Source: Rhynochetos jubatus (Eukaryota > Chordata > Aves > Eurypygiformes > Rhynochetidae). Taken from it: DNA of 64,000 bases. Both the position numbers and the translations under genes were made by a program. This document shows, one piece after another, positions 11,601 to 24,235 of the stretch (positions are counted from its first letter, which is position 1; the number at the start of each line of letters is the position of its first letter). The notes under the pieces are model-generated. The model did no database searches. It was given only the letters and a program-made list of their open reading frames with translations, and was not told where the DNA came from. Location of the stretch: the NCBI GenBank assembly GCA_027574665.1, contig CM050651.1:5581501-5645500 (forward strand). Direction: 5' to 3'.

Positions 11601-14600
11601 CCTGGTTTTACTGAAATAAATTGGTTCAGTAGGAAAGTTTAGATCATCATCAATTTTAGGATGTGGTAATGCCTACATCTTCTGTTCTGTGAAGGGAGGG
11701 TTTATGAGCAGTTTTGCTTTTTACCAGCAGGCAGAGCCAACCATGTGCACAGAGAATTTAATGGTCGGACACAGCATCGGATGAGTCTGCAGCATGGTCC
11801 TGCGCAGGCAGTCACCCAGTGGCCAGCTCTGCATCAGTGACCCACGGAGACGCAGACACACAGGGCTGTCCTGTCCCACATCCCTCCCATAGGGAGCACG
11901 GGGTGGGCTTTGGCTGTTTATTTGTTTCTCCTGTGCCACCAAGGAACAATACCATACTGCTCTCATTTGAATTTGTCTTTATGTACTCATTTTCTAGGTA
12001 GCAAACAAAATTGCAATGACATTTTCATGCAGTATTGTGCTATAAAAGATTTGCCTTTCTCAGCCTGTTCATGAGCCTGCCTTTTCCCACTTTCTGTGAC
12101 GCATGGCATAAAAACAATATAGTTAAAATTAAAAAGCATTTCACATTTGCACTACAAATCTGTACTAACTTTTTAAGTACTGTACACCAGAGCCAGAATT
12201 TGAAATGTAACTTTCAAGTGTAATCCAGTTATTTATTCTGTGTAGTCATTTATATCACATTTTAAAACAATGTACTTCTAACTGTTTAACTCCTGAGTCA
12301 CCCTACATGTGGATAGTTAATACAGTCATTGCTAATATAAATACATTCAGTGATTATAAAAGCATATGGATTTCCATCTGATCCGCATACACCCAGAACT
12401 ATTTGTTAGTCACCCTCTACATTTAAGTCACAGCCAGAACAATGAAATGTAGAGAAGAACGTGCTTAATGTGTATTAGGCCTCAGGAAAGCTGAATGTGA
12501 ATATATTAATCACAGTCTAATCAAAATATGGAAGTTTTGCATCATAGTCTTGCATCCATATTTTCTTGTTCCTAGCGCAGAATCGGTGTTACAAAAACAT
12601 AGTAAGAAAAAATTATAAATAATATGTATGTGCCCATACATGTCAGCGTCTGTGCTTATGAGAAAGTGTTTTTCTCATAATTTTTTCAGCATTTTTAACA
12701 TTACTTATTGTGTGACCTGATGACACAAAACATATGTCCTCATTATCGGTTTTGAAAAGGGAGGCCAACGTCAATTTTTAAAGAAACATCATAGTGCTTG
12801 TATCTGATTTTGCAAATCGGGAGAGTGTGCAGCAATTTAAATGGTGCTGACATCAAAAGGAAGGTGACTGCAATGCTTGCAAGATCAAGACTGGCTATGT
12901 GAATTGATATTTGTAAAAACCTGTTGATTTTGCACAAGATAATGGTACACAAAGAAAAATATGATAGGTACTGTGCACTTCTCTCTTTCCTGTTCCCAAG
13001 GACATACTCCTTCTTTGGTTAACTGTTCTATCTGGGCTGTGAGTCAGTCCAGAGAGCTACATTGCCTTGAGATGACAATAAGTCTGATGAAGTGAGTGAA
13101 CAATTTCTTAGGATGACACTGGAAAAAAAAAAAGTTATTCATGGTTGAAGGTTTGAATGATGCTAAAGTTCTGGACAAGATTGAAATCTTAGTCCTTGGT
13201 TAATTCACTTTACATTATCATAACTGCAGCCCAATCTGCTAAAGAACATTTTTAATGATAACTTTTCCCTATGTTTAACTGTTCCTAATGTAGACTGTTT
13301 GGGACAAAGCTTTCTTCATATATTCATGAAGCCTTGGATGTTGATTTGAGTAACAGCACGGAGGGACAATTATTATGTGAATAACAAACAATATTCAAAG
13401 GAAACACTGCCACAACTGGTTTATATGTGCACCAGAATGCTGATGATTGGCAGCATGGTGGTAGTATAAAATAAATTATGATGAGTGGTTTAACAAGAAA
13501 AATCAAAGTTAATAACGTACATAATAACAGAGAACATAATTTAGGAGAGTTGATGTATATCAGACGGTCACACAGAGCTGCATTTTATTTATTAATGCAA
13601 GAGCTATTGCTACATTCAATGCTAATTAAAAATCACTTGGAAAAATGGGATTAAAAACTGACAAAGATCAGACCAAGTGAGTTTAAGCCATAGTAGTGGT
13701 AGCATTTCCCCGTCAGATTTCTGACTAATGAGGCAGAAAGGTAGCATGGTTTTGTAATTGTTTGCATGCATACATAATTATATCTGTACTCTTGGAGAGA
13801 ATGAGAAGAAGATATTGTACAGTAGGTCATTCCAAAAAAGTAGAAAATATGAAAAAATAAAGAGATAGTGGATATTAGCAGTGCATGTTGACCTTGTCAT
13901 TAAGAGTTATTACTGACTTCACTGAGAGTGAGAGAAAGTATCATTAAACCATGATCCATGAAATCTCTTAGGCGGATGTATAACTAGTGAGAGATACCTT
14001 AAACACTTTAGGCATATGTGTCCAATTCAAACATCTGTTTAGCTCAATCCCATTGTCTGCAACCTGTTTCATCGGAATGTGAAATTATAGTGAAAAAACA
14101 TAAAATACAACAAAACTTTTTTTTAATGTAGTAAGGGGTCAAGATAATGTATATGTACGAAAGAATTGTTTTTGAGGAGATTAAAAGTGCAAGTTAGTTG
14201 TCTGTCAGTGTTAACTTATTTTCAAGTTGCTGGAAGGGAAAATAAGAAATGAAGGAGAAAAAGATGAGATGGTAATTGCATAAAAATGGTGCTTGAAGTA
14301 GTATACAGAAAGAAGAAAAGAGGAAGAGAAAACAATTTTCCACCTACATCCATCTACATATTATTGTATAGGAAAGTTTGCTTTCAAATATTCTTTTTTT
14401 AACTATCTTGTTGATAGTTGCTTGATTTCCAGCTTTTTTTTTTTTTTTTCACCTGTAACACCAGCTTTCAACAGAATATATGCAAACAAAACTAAAAATA
14501 GTCAAGTTGATATAGATGTAGTTAATGTATTTATGGTAATTCTGTCATTCTGTCTGATTCTGGTGTGAACCTAACTGAAGCTGTCAGATTCCTCGCATCC

Positions 14601-15376
14601 ATTACTACAAAGCCAGTGCTGTGTCAGGATGATGAGGCAGAGAAACAGCACCAAAATAATGGTTCTTGAATGAGAAACTGGCCAGTGGTGGTTTTGAGGG
14701 GAAAAGAGAAACCGTCTACACCCACTAACATACATCTGTAAAGTTTTTTTGGTTTGGTTTTTTTTTTTTTTTTAATTTAATTTTTAAATGACTGGATTTG
14801 AGGAATTTTTTTGTCTGAGTATTTTGATGAGGGGGAGGGTTTAGTTCTGCTTGGTGAAGCAGCACAGTATTTCAGGTTCATCTCTCAATACTTTGTAGTG
14901 AATCAGAGAGATAATCACTGTCAAATTCTAGCATTTTTCACAAAGCCTCTTCTCAGGTACAGCTTCTTCTAATGCACCAAGGAGGCCTTATCAAGAATTG
15001 TTTTTCCTGAGCTCTTCTCAGTCTGGTCTAATGTGGTCCTCTTTCAACATCAAGATTCCCATTTTCAATTTGGTTTGAACTTTCAACTCCATAATTTATT
15101 GTTTCTTTACAGTCCCTTGGAGCTTTTGCAAAACACATTTTCGTCATAGAAATTATAACTAAAACTTTTCTTTAGGGGGGAGGGAAAATATTTAGAGCAA
15201 AATTAAATGAAGGAAAAGTAATTGAGGCATGTGGTGTTTATTAGGAAAGGATGTAGATGAGGATAAATTCTAAAAGAAGGATAAATCTGAACAATGTCCC
15301 CAATATTTGAAAAGTTAGGTCAAAAGTGCACTGAACGTCTTTTTAAAGATTTACACTAGAATTAAGAAAAAGGCCT
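8632..15376. other. Unique AT-rich DNA with T-runs and weak exon-like strings
   Basis: T-homopolymers lie at 10227-10245 (19 T) and 14434-14449 (16 T). A 10-bp inverted repeat lies at 12656-12680. Two weak plus-strand splice-bounded open blocks occur at 9847-9936 and 11019-11070; neither has a recognisable peptide. A GC-richer patch at about 11720-11930 contains scattered CpGs but is too small and CpG-poor to call an island. No gene or named repeat was recognised. Confidence 0.5.
12656..12680. repeat. Perfect 10-bp inverted repeat, 5-nt spacer
   Basis: TTATGAGAAA at 12656-12665 is mirrored by TTTCTCATAA at 12671-12680. It can form a short hairpin. There is no longer stem around it, so a microRNA precursor is not supported. 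Confidence 0.85.
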
Positions 15377-15420
15377 GGGGGAGGGGGTGGGTGGGGTGGG
15401 TGGGTGGGAAGGGGAGAGGG
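15377..15420 (+). other. G-quadruplex-type G tract, plus strand
   Basis: Nine runs of three or more G occur in 44 bases, mostly separated by single T or A bases, so many alternative four-run sets with one-base loops are available. Short loops are known to favour stable parallel G-quadruplexes. It sits alone in AT-rich DNA, with no promoter features or gene start beside it. Confidence 0.85.
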
Positions 15421-15656
15421 CGAAGAACATATGATTGGATTGTTTTGGAGAAAAAAATATTTAAAATCTTTTCCTCACTCAGACAAAATTTTGGTCCAAC
15501 TCCTGCAGTTACCTTTGTGGTGTGTCTGATTTTGATTGCTGCCTTTTACAAAAGGAGCTGAGTTAGGGATGCAGCTGATGTTTAGGACAGAGTTACTGTT
15601 AAAAAAAAAGTGCTCAGAGCCAATGCATGAGAGAAATCCTGGAACTGGAAACTTAC

Positions 15657-15710
15657 CTCTGATTGTTCTAAAATGGAGAAAGGAATAAAGACGTTTTCCA
15701 GCAGAAGCAC
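15657..15710 (-). other. Candidate 54-bp exon, minus strand (weak)
   Basis: On the minus strand an acceptor ending ATCATAG precedes 54 bases that end AGAG and are followed by a consensus donor GTAAGT. One frame is open (phase 1 in and out); the peptide begins ASAGKRLYSF and ends HFRTIR. The donor is strong, but the acceptor has a poor pyrimidine tract. No family is recognised and chance is a good alternative. Confidence 0.13.
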
Positions 15711-18700
15711 CTATGATGTTGTGGGTAAGGAATATGTTCAAAACAAGATGAAACTTACATATGCTTAGCCATTGAATATCAAAATGACTATTCGAACAAT
15801 GATTGCTATGAAAGTCATGGTCATATTTGGAGACTAAAGAATCAGGTCATCTTGAATGTGCATTTCTATAACTACCCATAGCAGTCTGCCTTTAACTGGC
15901 ATTTATTGTGACATTTTATTCTGAATATTTCATTACAAAAGCATTTATCTTCTTTAGACAAAATAAAAATACATCACAAGGTCTCGTGCGGATTTTGTCA
16001 CAAAAATTAGGACAAAAATGGTGACGTGTTATCTTTCCAATATAACATTATCTTTAAAGGCATGGTTTAGCGTGTAGCTTTTATGAAACCAAAAGTTCTT
16101 GATTGTCCCTGTGGACTCAGAGGCACATAGAACAAACTTGTGGGGCCCTGTGTAATGATATGAAATGGAATTTGTGTAACGACATTGTCATAGTTATAAA
16201 AAAAAGTCATTACTTTTATTTATATTCTATGTGTATACACATAATATTTAGTACTTGTGGTAAAAGTGTTTGAGAATGTGAAAATCTAGAGACATGTCAG
16301 TCTTCCTTCCATTTAATATTTACAAGTTGTTCCTCTGTTACACAAGGCAGACACTTTTCTATTTCTTCTAGTTGAGAAGGCAGCATTAATCCACCTTCAC
16401 TAAAATATTAGAGGGAAATATGGCTTGTTAAGTCTTAATTTATGTGAACATCTTGCATAGCTTTAGGAGATATGACTAGGATTCATCAAAAGAAACTAGC
16501 AGAGAACATGTTCAATACAAGGATCTAATTCTTCACTTAATGAGCAATTAAGATGTAGAAGTTTTTGTTCCCAATGCTGTGAACATGAAGAGCAAACATA
16601 GGTTGGAAACCAACCTGACAATATCATGAAGTGAAAAACCCAGCTGAGGGTCATTAAACACATGAGAAGTACTTCCAGATGTGTCAGGTAAGCCTCCTGA
16701 ACTGTAGCTTTTCAGAGGATAGGAGATTTTTTTGTGGCTGTATTACCCTTATCTTGTCCTCGTATTCTTCCCTAGGTAGCCATGAGTAACAACTGTCAAA
16801 GACAAAACGTCAAATAGGTAACATTTTGACCAAACAAAGTGCTTTTCCTCTTAGCAACAGTAAATTCTTAGCTTATAATAGGATTAAAATAGTATCTCTG
16901 CTAAAATTAACAACCAAAAAAATTCTGTGGTTGTAAATATGTTAAAAGTTGCATTCATGATTTAGAGGAAAGTAATATTTTGTTGATGAATACTGTTCAA
17001 CTTTTGGATATTTACTTATTTTCTAGAATCAGTTCTAGAATATCTTTGGACTAGTAGGCTATTTTCTAAGTTAAAAAGTATGTAGCACTTTGAATTCAGT
17101 ATGAGCTCTATGTTGCTCAATTAGATCAGTGTACATCAGTGGCACCTTTTTTTCAATTTCCCTTGTGGATTGATGCCCTTAAGATCATGAGTAGCAAATA
17201 GACATCGGGATTTAAAATTTTATTTCTCAGGAATTAAACTGTTAAAATTCACTTGTTATGAAAATTAATGAATATTTCTGATAATGCTAAAGAGCCTATT
17301 TAAGAATGCATCTTCTCCATGCATCAATTAGTGCAGCAATTTATGAAAGCAGAAAATTCCTACAAGGATACTGGTAGCTATGAAACACTTATTCTATTGA
17401 ATTAATCTGACCTGCTAAATTGAAGAATCTGTTAGAAATCCATTTTAATCCAGTGCTAACACTGTGGGAACACTTCTGATGACCATTTGATAATATGCCA
17501 TAGGGGTTATCATTACTTTCTAAGTCTTGAAAAGTGTAAGATGCTTTTTCTCTCATTTTTGTAAGGAGAAAACTCACACAAAAAATCCTTAATTAAAGAT
17601 GACATAATTTTTGTTATTCAAGGTAAAGGTATGTTTTGATCCTATGTTCTGGGGAGCAGGTGAGCTATGAGCTCCCCAAAAATTCTGAAAAAAAAATGTA
17701 TTTCCCCCTCTTTCTGCTCCTGTGAATACGAAGTCTCTAGATGGTTATCCCTAAATTTGAATCTAGACCTAGCTGTTCAGCATTATTAAGAGTCAGGAGA
17801 AAGAAACTGATGGAGGAGTAAATACAAAGCCAGGGTCTGAAACCTTGCTTTTAACTTTGTTATAGACATGAAGGCAAACCCATATCTCATTAGGGTAGCC
17901 CTATGATGTAGATAGAGTGAATAGATAGGTAGAATGAGAGATCAAATCTATCAAATTTTAAAATAGTTCTTCTTCATCACAGCATTCAGTGTTGTTAAGT
18001 ATAAAGATATGAGAGACTTGATTGAGAAAACAAGACTAATAATTAAAAAGCTTCAAAATACTCTGGCACGACTGGAGAAAACTTACAATAGACTGCTTAT
18101 ATTAGGAACTTTTCATTCCACACAGAGTTGTGACCGATACTAAGCAAAGTGCTAAATATGAGTTTTATGGTATAGAAAATTTCTATTCTCAATATATACT
18201 CAAAATACTGTTTTTCTCATTTGATGCAAACAGACCAGCACATACCAAGATGTGTCTGCACACAGAGAAGAGGAAGTGAACAGAAATTACATCCAGTTTC
18301 ACAGCATAAAAACTGCTCATGCTCTGGAGACAGAGAGAAGATGAGTCTAGTTCTGTCACTCAAATCACAGGGCTGAAAACCAGGGTTGTCCACCACATCG
18401 ACCTTCACTGGGATATCGATGTATGTAGCAGATGGCCACTATCAGCATGTGCTGCACAGTTCTGACACTTCACAGTAAGCGCAGGTGCCAAATGCCAACC
18501 CTCTGTGCTAGTTCTAGGCAGATTTGGCCTCTGGGAATAATCCTGATTTTCTCCAGTCAGAAGAGTCAGAACCAGTAGTTTCAGCTGACTTATCACCAGA
18601 GACTTGGTGTGAAACCAACCTCCTTCTTTGTTCATTAGGGGAATTTCAGCTGAGCATTAAAATGTCATCATTCTCGAGAAGCGAACTGAGCTCTGTACTC

Positions 18701-19669
18701 TTTGCAACTTCAGAGCTCTTAAACACAATTGTCCGAAAGGTTTAGTTGCATTTTACCTGAAATCAGATATTGTTATTTCCCACAAATATTCTGGCAGAAC
18801 TGGTGATAATTTGACAGATTAATTCAATGTTTTAACTCTGCAGCATATTCAGTACAATCACAAGCTGCTTTTTTAACACTTATTGTCTGATTTTTTTCAC
18901 AGCATGTCAGAATGAAGAATGACATTGTTATCAGGGATGGTCACATCACTATAAGAAAGGATTTCCTTTACAAGTAAAAACCAAAGCTTTTCAGTTTTGT
19001 ACCTTTCTATTTTATCATAGCGATATTTCTTTTTCCATTAGATTTCAATTTTTGGTATTTATCTTGAAAAACTTCAGCATTTTGGTTACATGAATTACTC
19101 CCTCTAGAATGTCTGAAGCACAGAAATTTAGTGCAAGTTCTGAACTCCTTTTGAAATATGGTAAGATCCAAAATTAACTGTAATTCCAGCATGCTTAATC
19201 ACAGACATAATTACTATCAGGAAAGGTAAAAGTCAATAACTACTTTGATAGATTTCTTGATAACAGTTTTGGTTAAAATATTATGAAAAATCCTGGTTTT
19301 CTCTTTGAAATAGAAGAAATAGAAGCTTTCAAAGAGTTATGTTTTCCAGTACTCTCTTCATTCCAAACTGTATTTAAAATACATTCAAATATTTTAACCA
19401 ACTCTAGTCCCAGTCCAATGATGTGCACTACTTACATGCATAAATGTTTGCAGAATTAGGACCTTATTATGAATTATGGATGCAAAACACATTTGCTTTC
19501 TTCTTCTTTCCTTTTCCCCAAAATATATGTATTTATAGTTTGAATGTATAAAGAAGAGGAATAGTAACAGTTTGACATAGCCCCCGAAATAAATGAGTTG
19601 TTCACACTATTTAAACCGTAGAAGAATAGGTTAATTCCATGCATTCCTGACATTTCTTCTACTTCCCAG
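15711..19669. other. Unique AT-rich DNA, no gene seen
   Basis: The sequence around 17240-17350 is rich in TAAT/ATTA cores and could be regulatory, but nothing here is diagnostic. A donor-like CAG/GTAAGC at about 16688 has no suitable upstream acceptor. No named repeat was recognised. Confidence 0.5.
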
Positions 19670-20000
19670 GAATATCTATACACAAACGTGTTCTCTCACT
19701 AATTAAAAGGCAATGAAGTCTGAACACCCTGAGTGCTTGCTGATTAGCAAGCCCTTACTATTTTTAGTGATTCACATGGAAAACTTTGGCTCCCTTCATG
19801 GATGCATTAACAACAACAGAGTTATTTATAATTCCTTTTCCATTTCACTCATACTAAATGTAAGGGTCACTTTGGGTTTCTGGCCAATGCATTCAAATGC
19901 AAGGGCAATCACAGTGGAAAGGAAACCTGCTGTTAGACTTCATGATTTGCCAAACCTGGGCAAAAACTAGCCTATCCTATAATGTGCACCCTTGACAGAG
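19670..20000 (+). other. Candidate 331-bp exon, plus strand (possibly non-coding)
   Basis: A very good acceptor (TTCTTCTACTTCCCAG, ending 19669) is followed 331 bases later by a consensus donor (AGAG then GTAAGT at 20001). An 85-codon frame from an ATG at 19713 to a stop at 19970 lies wholly inside. If this is a real exon, it would be a non-coding exon or a terminal-style one carrying its own stop, not an internal coding exon. The peptide has no recognisable domain. A long non-coding RNA exon is the most economical reading if transcripts are found. Confidence 0.15.
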
Positions 20001-23000
20001 GTAAGTTAGAGTTTTCTTCTTCACTGGATTTGGCTGAATTTTTGGTCTGACAATGATGTTTACAGTATTTCTGAAATAGACAGAAAATAATCAACCACTC
20101 CACAGATGATAAATAACGATAGTCTAAAAAAAAATAAAAAAGTCCAACTTGCCTCTCCTTTCACTTCTAGTCCTTTCCTATTAGCATTTCAGGAAACTTC
20201 AATTTATGTCTATGAAAGATTGGAGAATTCTTGCAGATGTCAGCATAATTCATTTTTATAATTTGCTGTGCTCTTGCAGTTGCTATGCTGACTCTGTCCA
20301 TCATAAGTAGACACTCGATTCTTGCCTTCACTCTGATCACATGTCCGTACTCTTTCTGCACAAATACACAGTCCTAGTTTCCTCGGTCACTCCTCATTCT
20401 AGGTAGTAACTTGCCAGGACTTTGCAGGGCTGGAGTTATAGTGTATGATAGCTTAAAGAGACTGGAGCTAGTTTTCTGGATTTTACCATGGCTATTCAAG
20501 CAGTCAAAATTCTTCTTTTGAGCATGTGTGACTCTTCCTTCTGTGAATTAATTAGAAATTCATTTTTCATAGAATTCCATGTCTTTTAAATGCCTCTAAA
20601 TAATGGGTTTAATTTTTTTTTTTTCCCCCCCCCAAATATCCTTTTGAGCTGAAAATACTCTTGTCCAGAAACATAGTCAAGAGGAGAAGGGCCAGTTGCA
20701 CCAACAGGTAAATCTTTGCAGTATTATTTTTCCAAGGAATGTTTTCTGGAGTTGGAAATGGGTGCCCTTTTAAATTTCTTCCACTTTCACTACCATCTGT
20801 ACTGCCCATTGGTGTGGGTCACAGAGACCACAAGATAAAATTTTGAGGAGACTAATAAGAAGTAGCAGATGAAAGGAATTTGATTTCTGCTCTCATGTGA
20901 AGGAGAAAAATCTCTCCTTGGAGGAAGTTGTCTGTAAATGTGTACAGACCAATATAATCTTGGTTGGCATGATTTCAACTCATTAAATTATATGATATTT
21001 AACTGTATATTGGAACAGGTCTTAGCTCTTTTCTACTAAAACAACCTTTGTCTACAATCTAGGAAATATCTTAAAAAAAGAAATAATAATAAATATTTAT
21101 TTTTTTTCCCCAACAACAAAATGGTGATGTCCAGTGGGATATGTTCTTCTCAAGCATCTTAAAAGTCTCTGCCAGATGCTTTATTCCTTTAACATTTGCA
21201 AAGTTTTTGTTTCTGTTCTCATGAGTCCTGCAGTTTTGTTTAAGACTGGAAAGGGTAAATGTTGGTGCAAATTCATTTGCATCAAAAATACCAAGCTGAT
21301 CACAAAGTAATCTAAGAACAAATACCCAAGACTCCAAAATACATATTTAGGCATATTCTTTCTTAGGGTATATTAAATGACAATCCAAACCGCATTCTTT
21401 TATCTAAAGATATGTCCTAGTAGTTAAGGCATTGCACAGTTTTGTTAAGAAGTTTGGGAATTTTGTTTTTGCAATTCATTGTGGACTGAATTGGAAGGCA
21501 ATTTACTTCTAACTCTCTACCTACGGTATTGCTTAACTGAAACTACTTTACTGTGAACATGAAACAAGACCTTTATTCCAAATAACCTTAATCATGATGT
21601 GGTAAGAGTCTGAATCAAGCAACTTTCCTGGATGATATGAAATGCTACATCTGGTTCAGTAAAACTAGTAAGCTTACAAAAGAAATGTTACTTGATTATA
21701 AAAGAGTTTAACTGGTTTAGGGAAGAGCAAAGAGATATAATATGCAGAGCAATCTGATAGAGATGTCTAGAGATAGAAGGCAGATTCCTGTGAGTCTGCC
21801 ACATGAAAGAGAGTGAGACAGCAGACAGCTCTGTGGCCAGTCATGGTCCCATCTCCACAATGTGCCTGTTCTGAAAAAGTATAAAGTAACTTGCTTGAGA
21901 ATAAGATGAAAATGTATTGTTTCTGTCTCCAGAATAATTGTCTTCTCCTGAGGCAAGGTATTGCACTGTGACACAAATGTATGCCTTGAGAATTCCTCTT
22001 GTTTACTTTTCTTCCCAAACACCTCAACCACAGACCATTCTTCCTTCCTCTTTCTTGATCATTATTTTCACAAGCTAGGGTTGTATATAGAGTTTCAGTG
22101 TCGGTTTAAGCTGTTCAGGGCTCAGAAGGATTTTTGTGTTCTCTGTGTCTGGGGAACCCAGAAACTTTAAGCTCCTCAAGGAAATGAGAGAGAAAATTTG
22201 CTCCATGCAAAGGGCCCTGAGCAAGAGTAGCTTTAAAGGAAATATGTGCTGGCATATGGTTGAAACAACAGAATATTATACTTATTCACTTAGGGAGCAG
22301 ATTTTTGAAGGCAGTTTGGCACCTGGAGTTCAAACAAAATGCCAAGGTGGAGTAAGAGTCAGGTGCTTATTACACTGGTTTCAATGGGGGTTAAGGGCTT
22401 TTCAAAACTCAAGTTCATTAAGTGTTATTTTCAACATCTTATAATAGAAAGTGCGGGGGGAGGGGGAGAGCTTGCTGGAGCTGCTTACTAAGAATAACCA
22501 CCAGCTGTCCCCAGTCTTTTAATGCTTCCTCATTTGTAGCTGGGCTCCCCTTGCTGTTCTCACTTGGACCCCAGGAGATGCCCCCTCAGCTGCCCTGGGA
22601 ACCCACTTACAACCCTACCAATGGCCCTGGTGTCTGCTATTTGTGTATGCTTAAAAATGCTGTATCATTGTAGGTCCTTATGTTCTTATCAGGCTTTCTA
22701 AATGGCATGGCTGACATTGGTGATGAAATGAAATTACCGTGAAAAAAGGTCGATAGTCTTCTTTTGAAAGGTGAGTCACTGGATCAGAGTTCATCTATTA
22801 AATCCTTTCCTCTGAGTGATCAACTGATATGCAGATTTCAGCGTCCTATTTTGTCCTCAGAAAGTAATGCACAGGCTTGACCTAGGAATATTTCATTGAA
22901 CATTTAATTTTCATGGCTCACTACTGAAACTTAAAATGGAGATATTTTTATTGTTACTAAGGTTTGCTGACAGAAACATGTTTTATGCTTCCATTTTTAA

Positions 23001-23287
23001 AGATGAGAAATGAGGCTTTCTAACATGCTTCTAAAGTCAATTTTAAATTACTACTTTGTTCCATAGATGGTCATTAAAACCTTTGGGGCAACAGTATGTT
23101 CAAGTTCTGCTGCTTGAACCTCTGATGCTGAAATCTTTTCTACTGAACATCCATTATTATGATTGTCTGAAGCAAGAATCTGTTGATTGACTCAATTTTC
23201 TAGATTGAAGTCTTGGAAGTACACCTTGCTGTGTCTTGGCCAAGTCCAGTCAACTGCAGAGGCTTACAGTCTTATGTTTAGACTTAC
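20001..23287. other. Unique DNA with homopolymer tracts, no gene seen
   Basis: A T12-C9 junction lies at 20613-20633 and a short G-rich tract at 22455-22470. Overlapping minus-strand frames at 21717-22031 (up to 104 codons) have no recognisable domain and no bounding splice pair. No named repeat was recognised. Confidence 0.5.
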
Positions 23288-23330
23288 CTCAGTGATCATG
23301 ATTGTGTATGTTATTCTTTAGTTCCTTTTT
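23288..23330 (-). other. Candidate 43-bp exon, minus strand (probably non-coding if real)
   Basis: The minus strand reads a pyrimidine-rich acceptor (ACAATTCTTTCAG), 43 bases, then CTGAG followed by GTAAGTC. Both sites are close to consensus. All three frames contain a stop (one only at the very end), so an internal coding exon is unlikely. A non-coding transcript exon or chance are the alternatives. Confidence 0.12.
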
Positions 23331-23894
23331 CTGAAAGAATTGTATGCGTGGTACACTTGTTTATCTCATGATAGAAGGTGCTGACTTTTACTAGTGAATA
23401 GAGCTTATATATGCCTGGAAAGCTATGAGGATGATAATAATAATAATATTTCAGTGTTAGTAGAACATTTCTCCCTTCTGTAATTGCAAAGCTGTTAGAT
23501 ATAGATTTATCATACCATTTAAGTATGAATCTCATATTGGCAAAGTGATACAGAAATGCAGAAAGTTACGTTGATTCAGGAGCATACTAGAGTACAATTG
23601 TGTTTCACACTAGCAAAATGACCCTTTCTGTGCCTAATTCAGAAAGGAATTAACCAAAAGCAGATGTGTGCCAACTGTTCACCTGTCATAAATTTAGCTC
23701 CCACTCTATATGTGCTAAGCAAAGGCCAGTATGTTAGCATGTGGGTACGTGTAGTGATACTCTCAGATCGAAAGGGTAGCTTTTTGAAAGTTGACCTTAT
23801 AGCGCACATTTAGACTTACAGCAGAAGTAACTTACTTTTTCTCTTACTTCCTGTGCATTCTTAAGCAACACAGTTGCTTTTAAATAATTAACAA

Positions 23895-24235
23895 GGAATG
23901 ACAGAATGGTTGAGGTTGGAAAGAACATCTTCAGGTCATTTGATCCGATATTTCTCCTTGAGTAGGGCCACCCAGGTCAGGTTTCCTAAGGACCTGAGTA
24001 TCTCCAATGATGGAGACTCCATGACCTCCTTGGGCAACCTGTGCTTGGGCTTGGTCACCCTCACAGTGAAAAAGATTTTTCTTATGTTCAGAGGGAGCCT
24101 CCTTGTGTTTCATTTACTGCTCGTTGCCTCTGGTCCCATCACTGGGCACCACTGAAAAGAGCTTGGCTCTGTTTTTGGTACACCCTCCCTTCAGGTATTT
24201 GTACACATTTATGGGATCCCTGCCTAAATAGGCAG
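23895..24235 (-). mobile_element. CR1 LINE fragment, 5'-truncated, minus strand
   Basis: The left end carries the reverse complement of the CR1 3' terminus (GACAGAATGGTTGAGGTTGG and onward). The element runs rightward into the end of the CR1 ORF2 region, including typical strings about prevention of CC-AGG-rich phrases and the conserved TCCTTGGGCAACCTG motif. About 340 bases remain of a parent element of several kilobases. The retained ORF2 frame is broken. It is more diverged than the copy at 32.8-33.3 kb. CR1 moves by target-primed reverse transcription, and 5' truncation is its usual fate. Confidence 0.9.

Noticed and set aside
12656..12680. Hairpin as a microRNA precursor
   Set aside because: The stem is only 10 bp with no extended pairing; precursors need roughly 30 bp.
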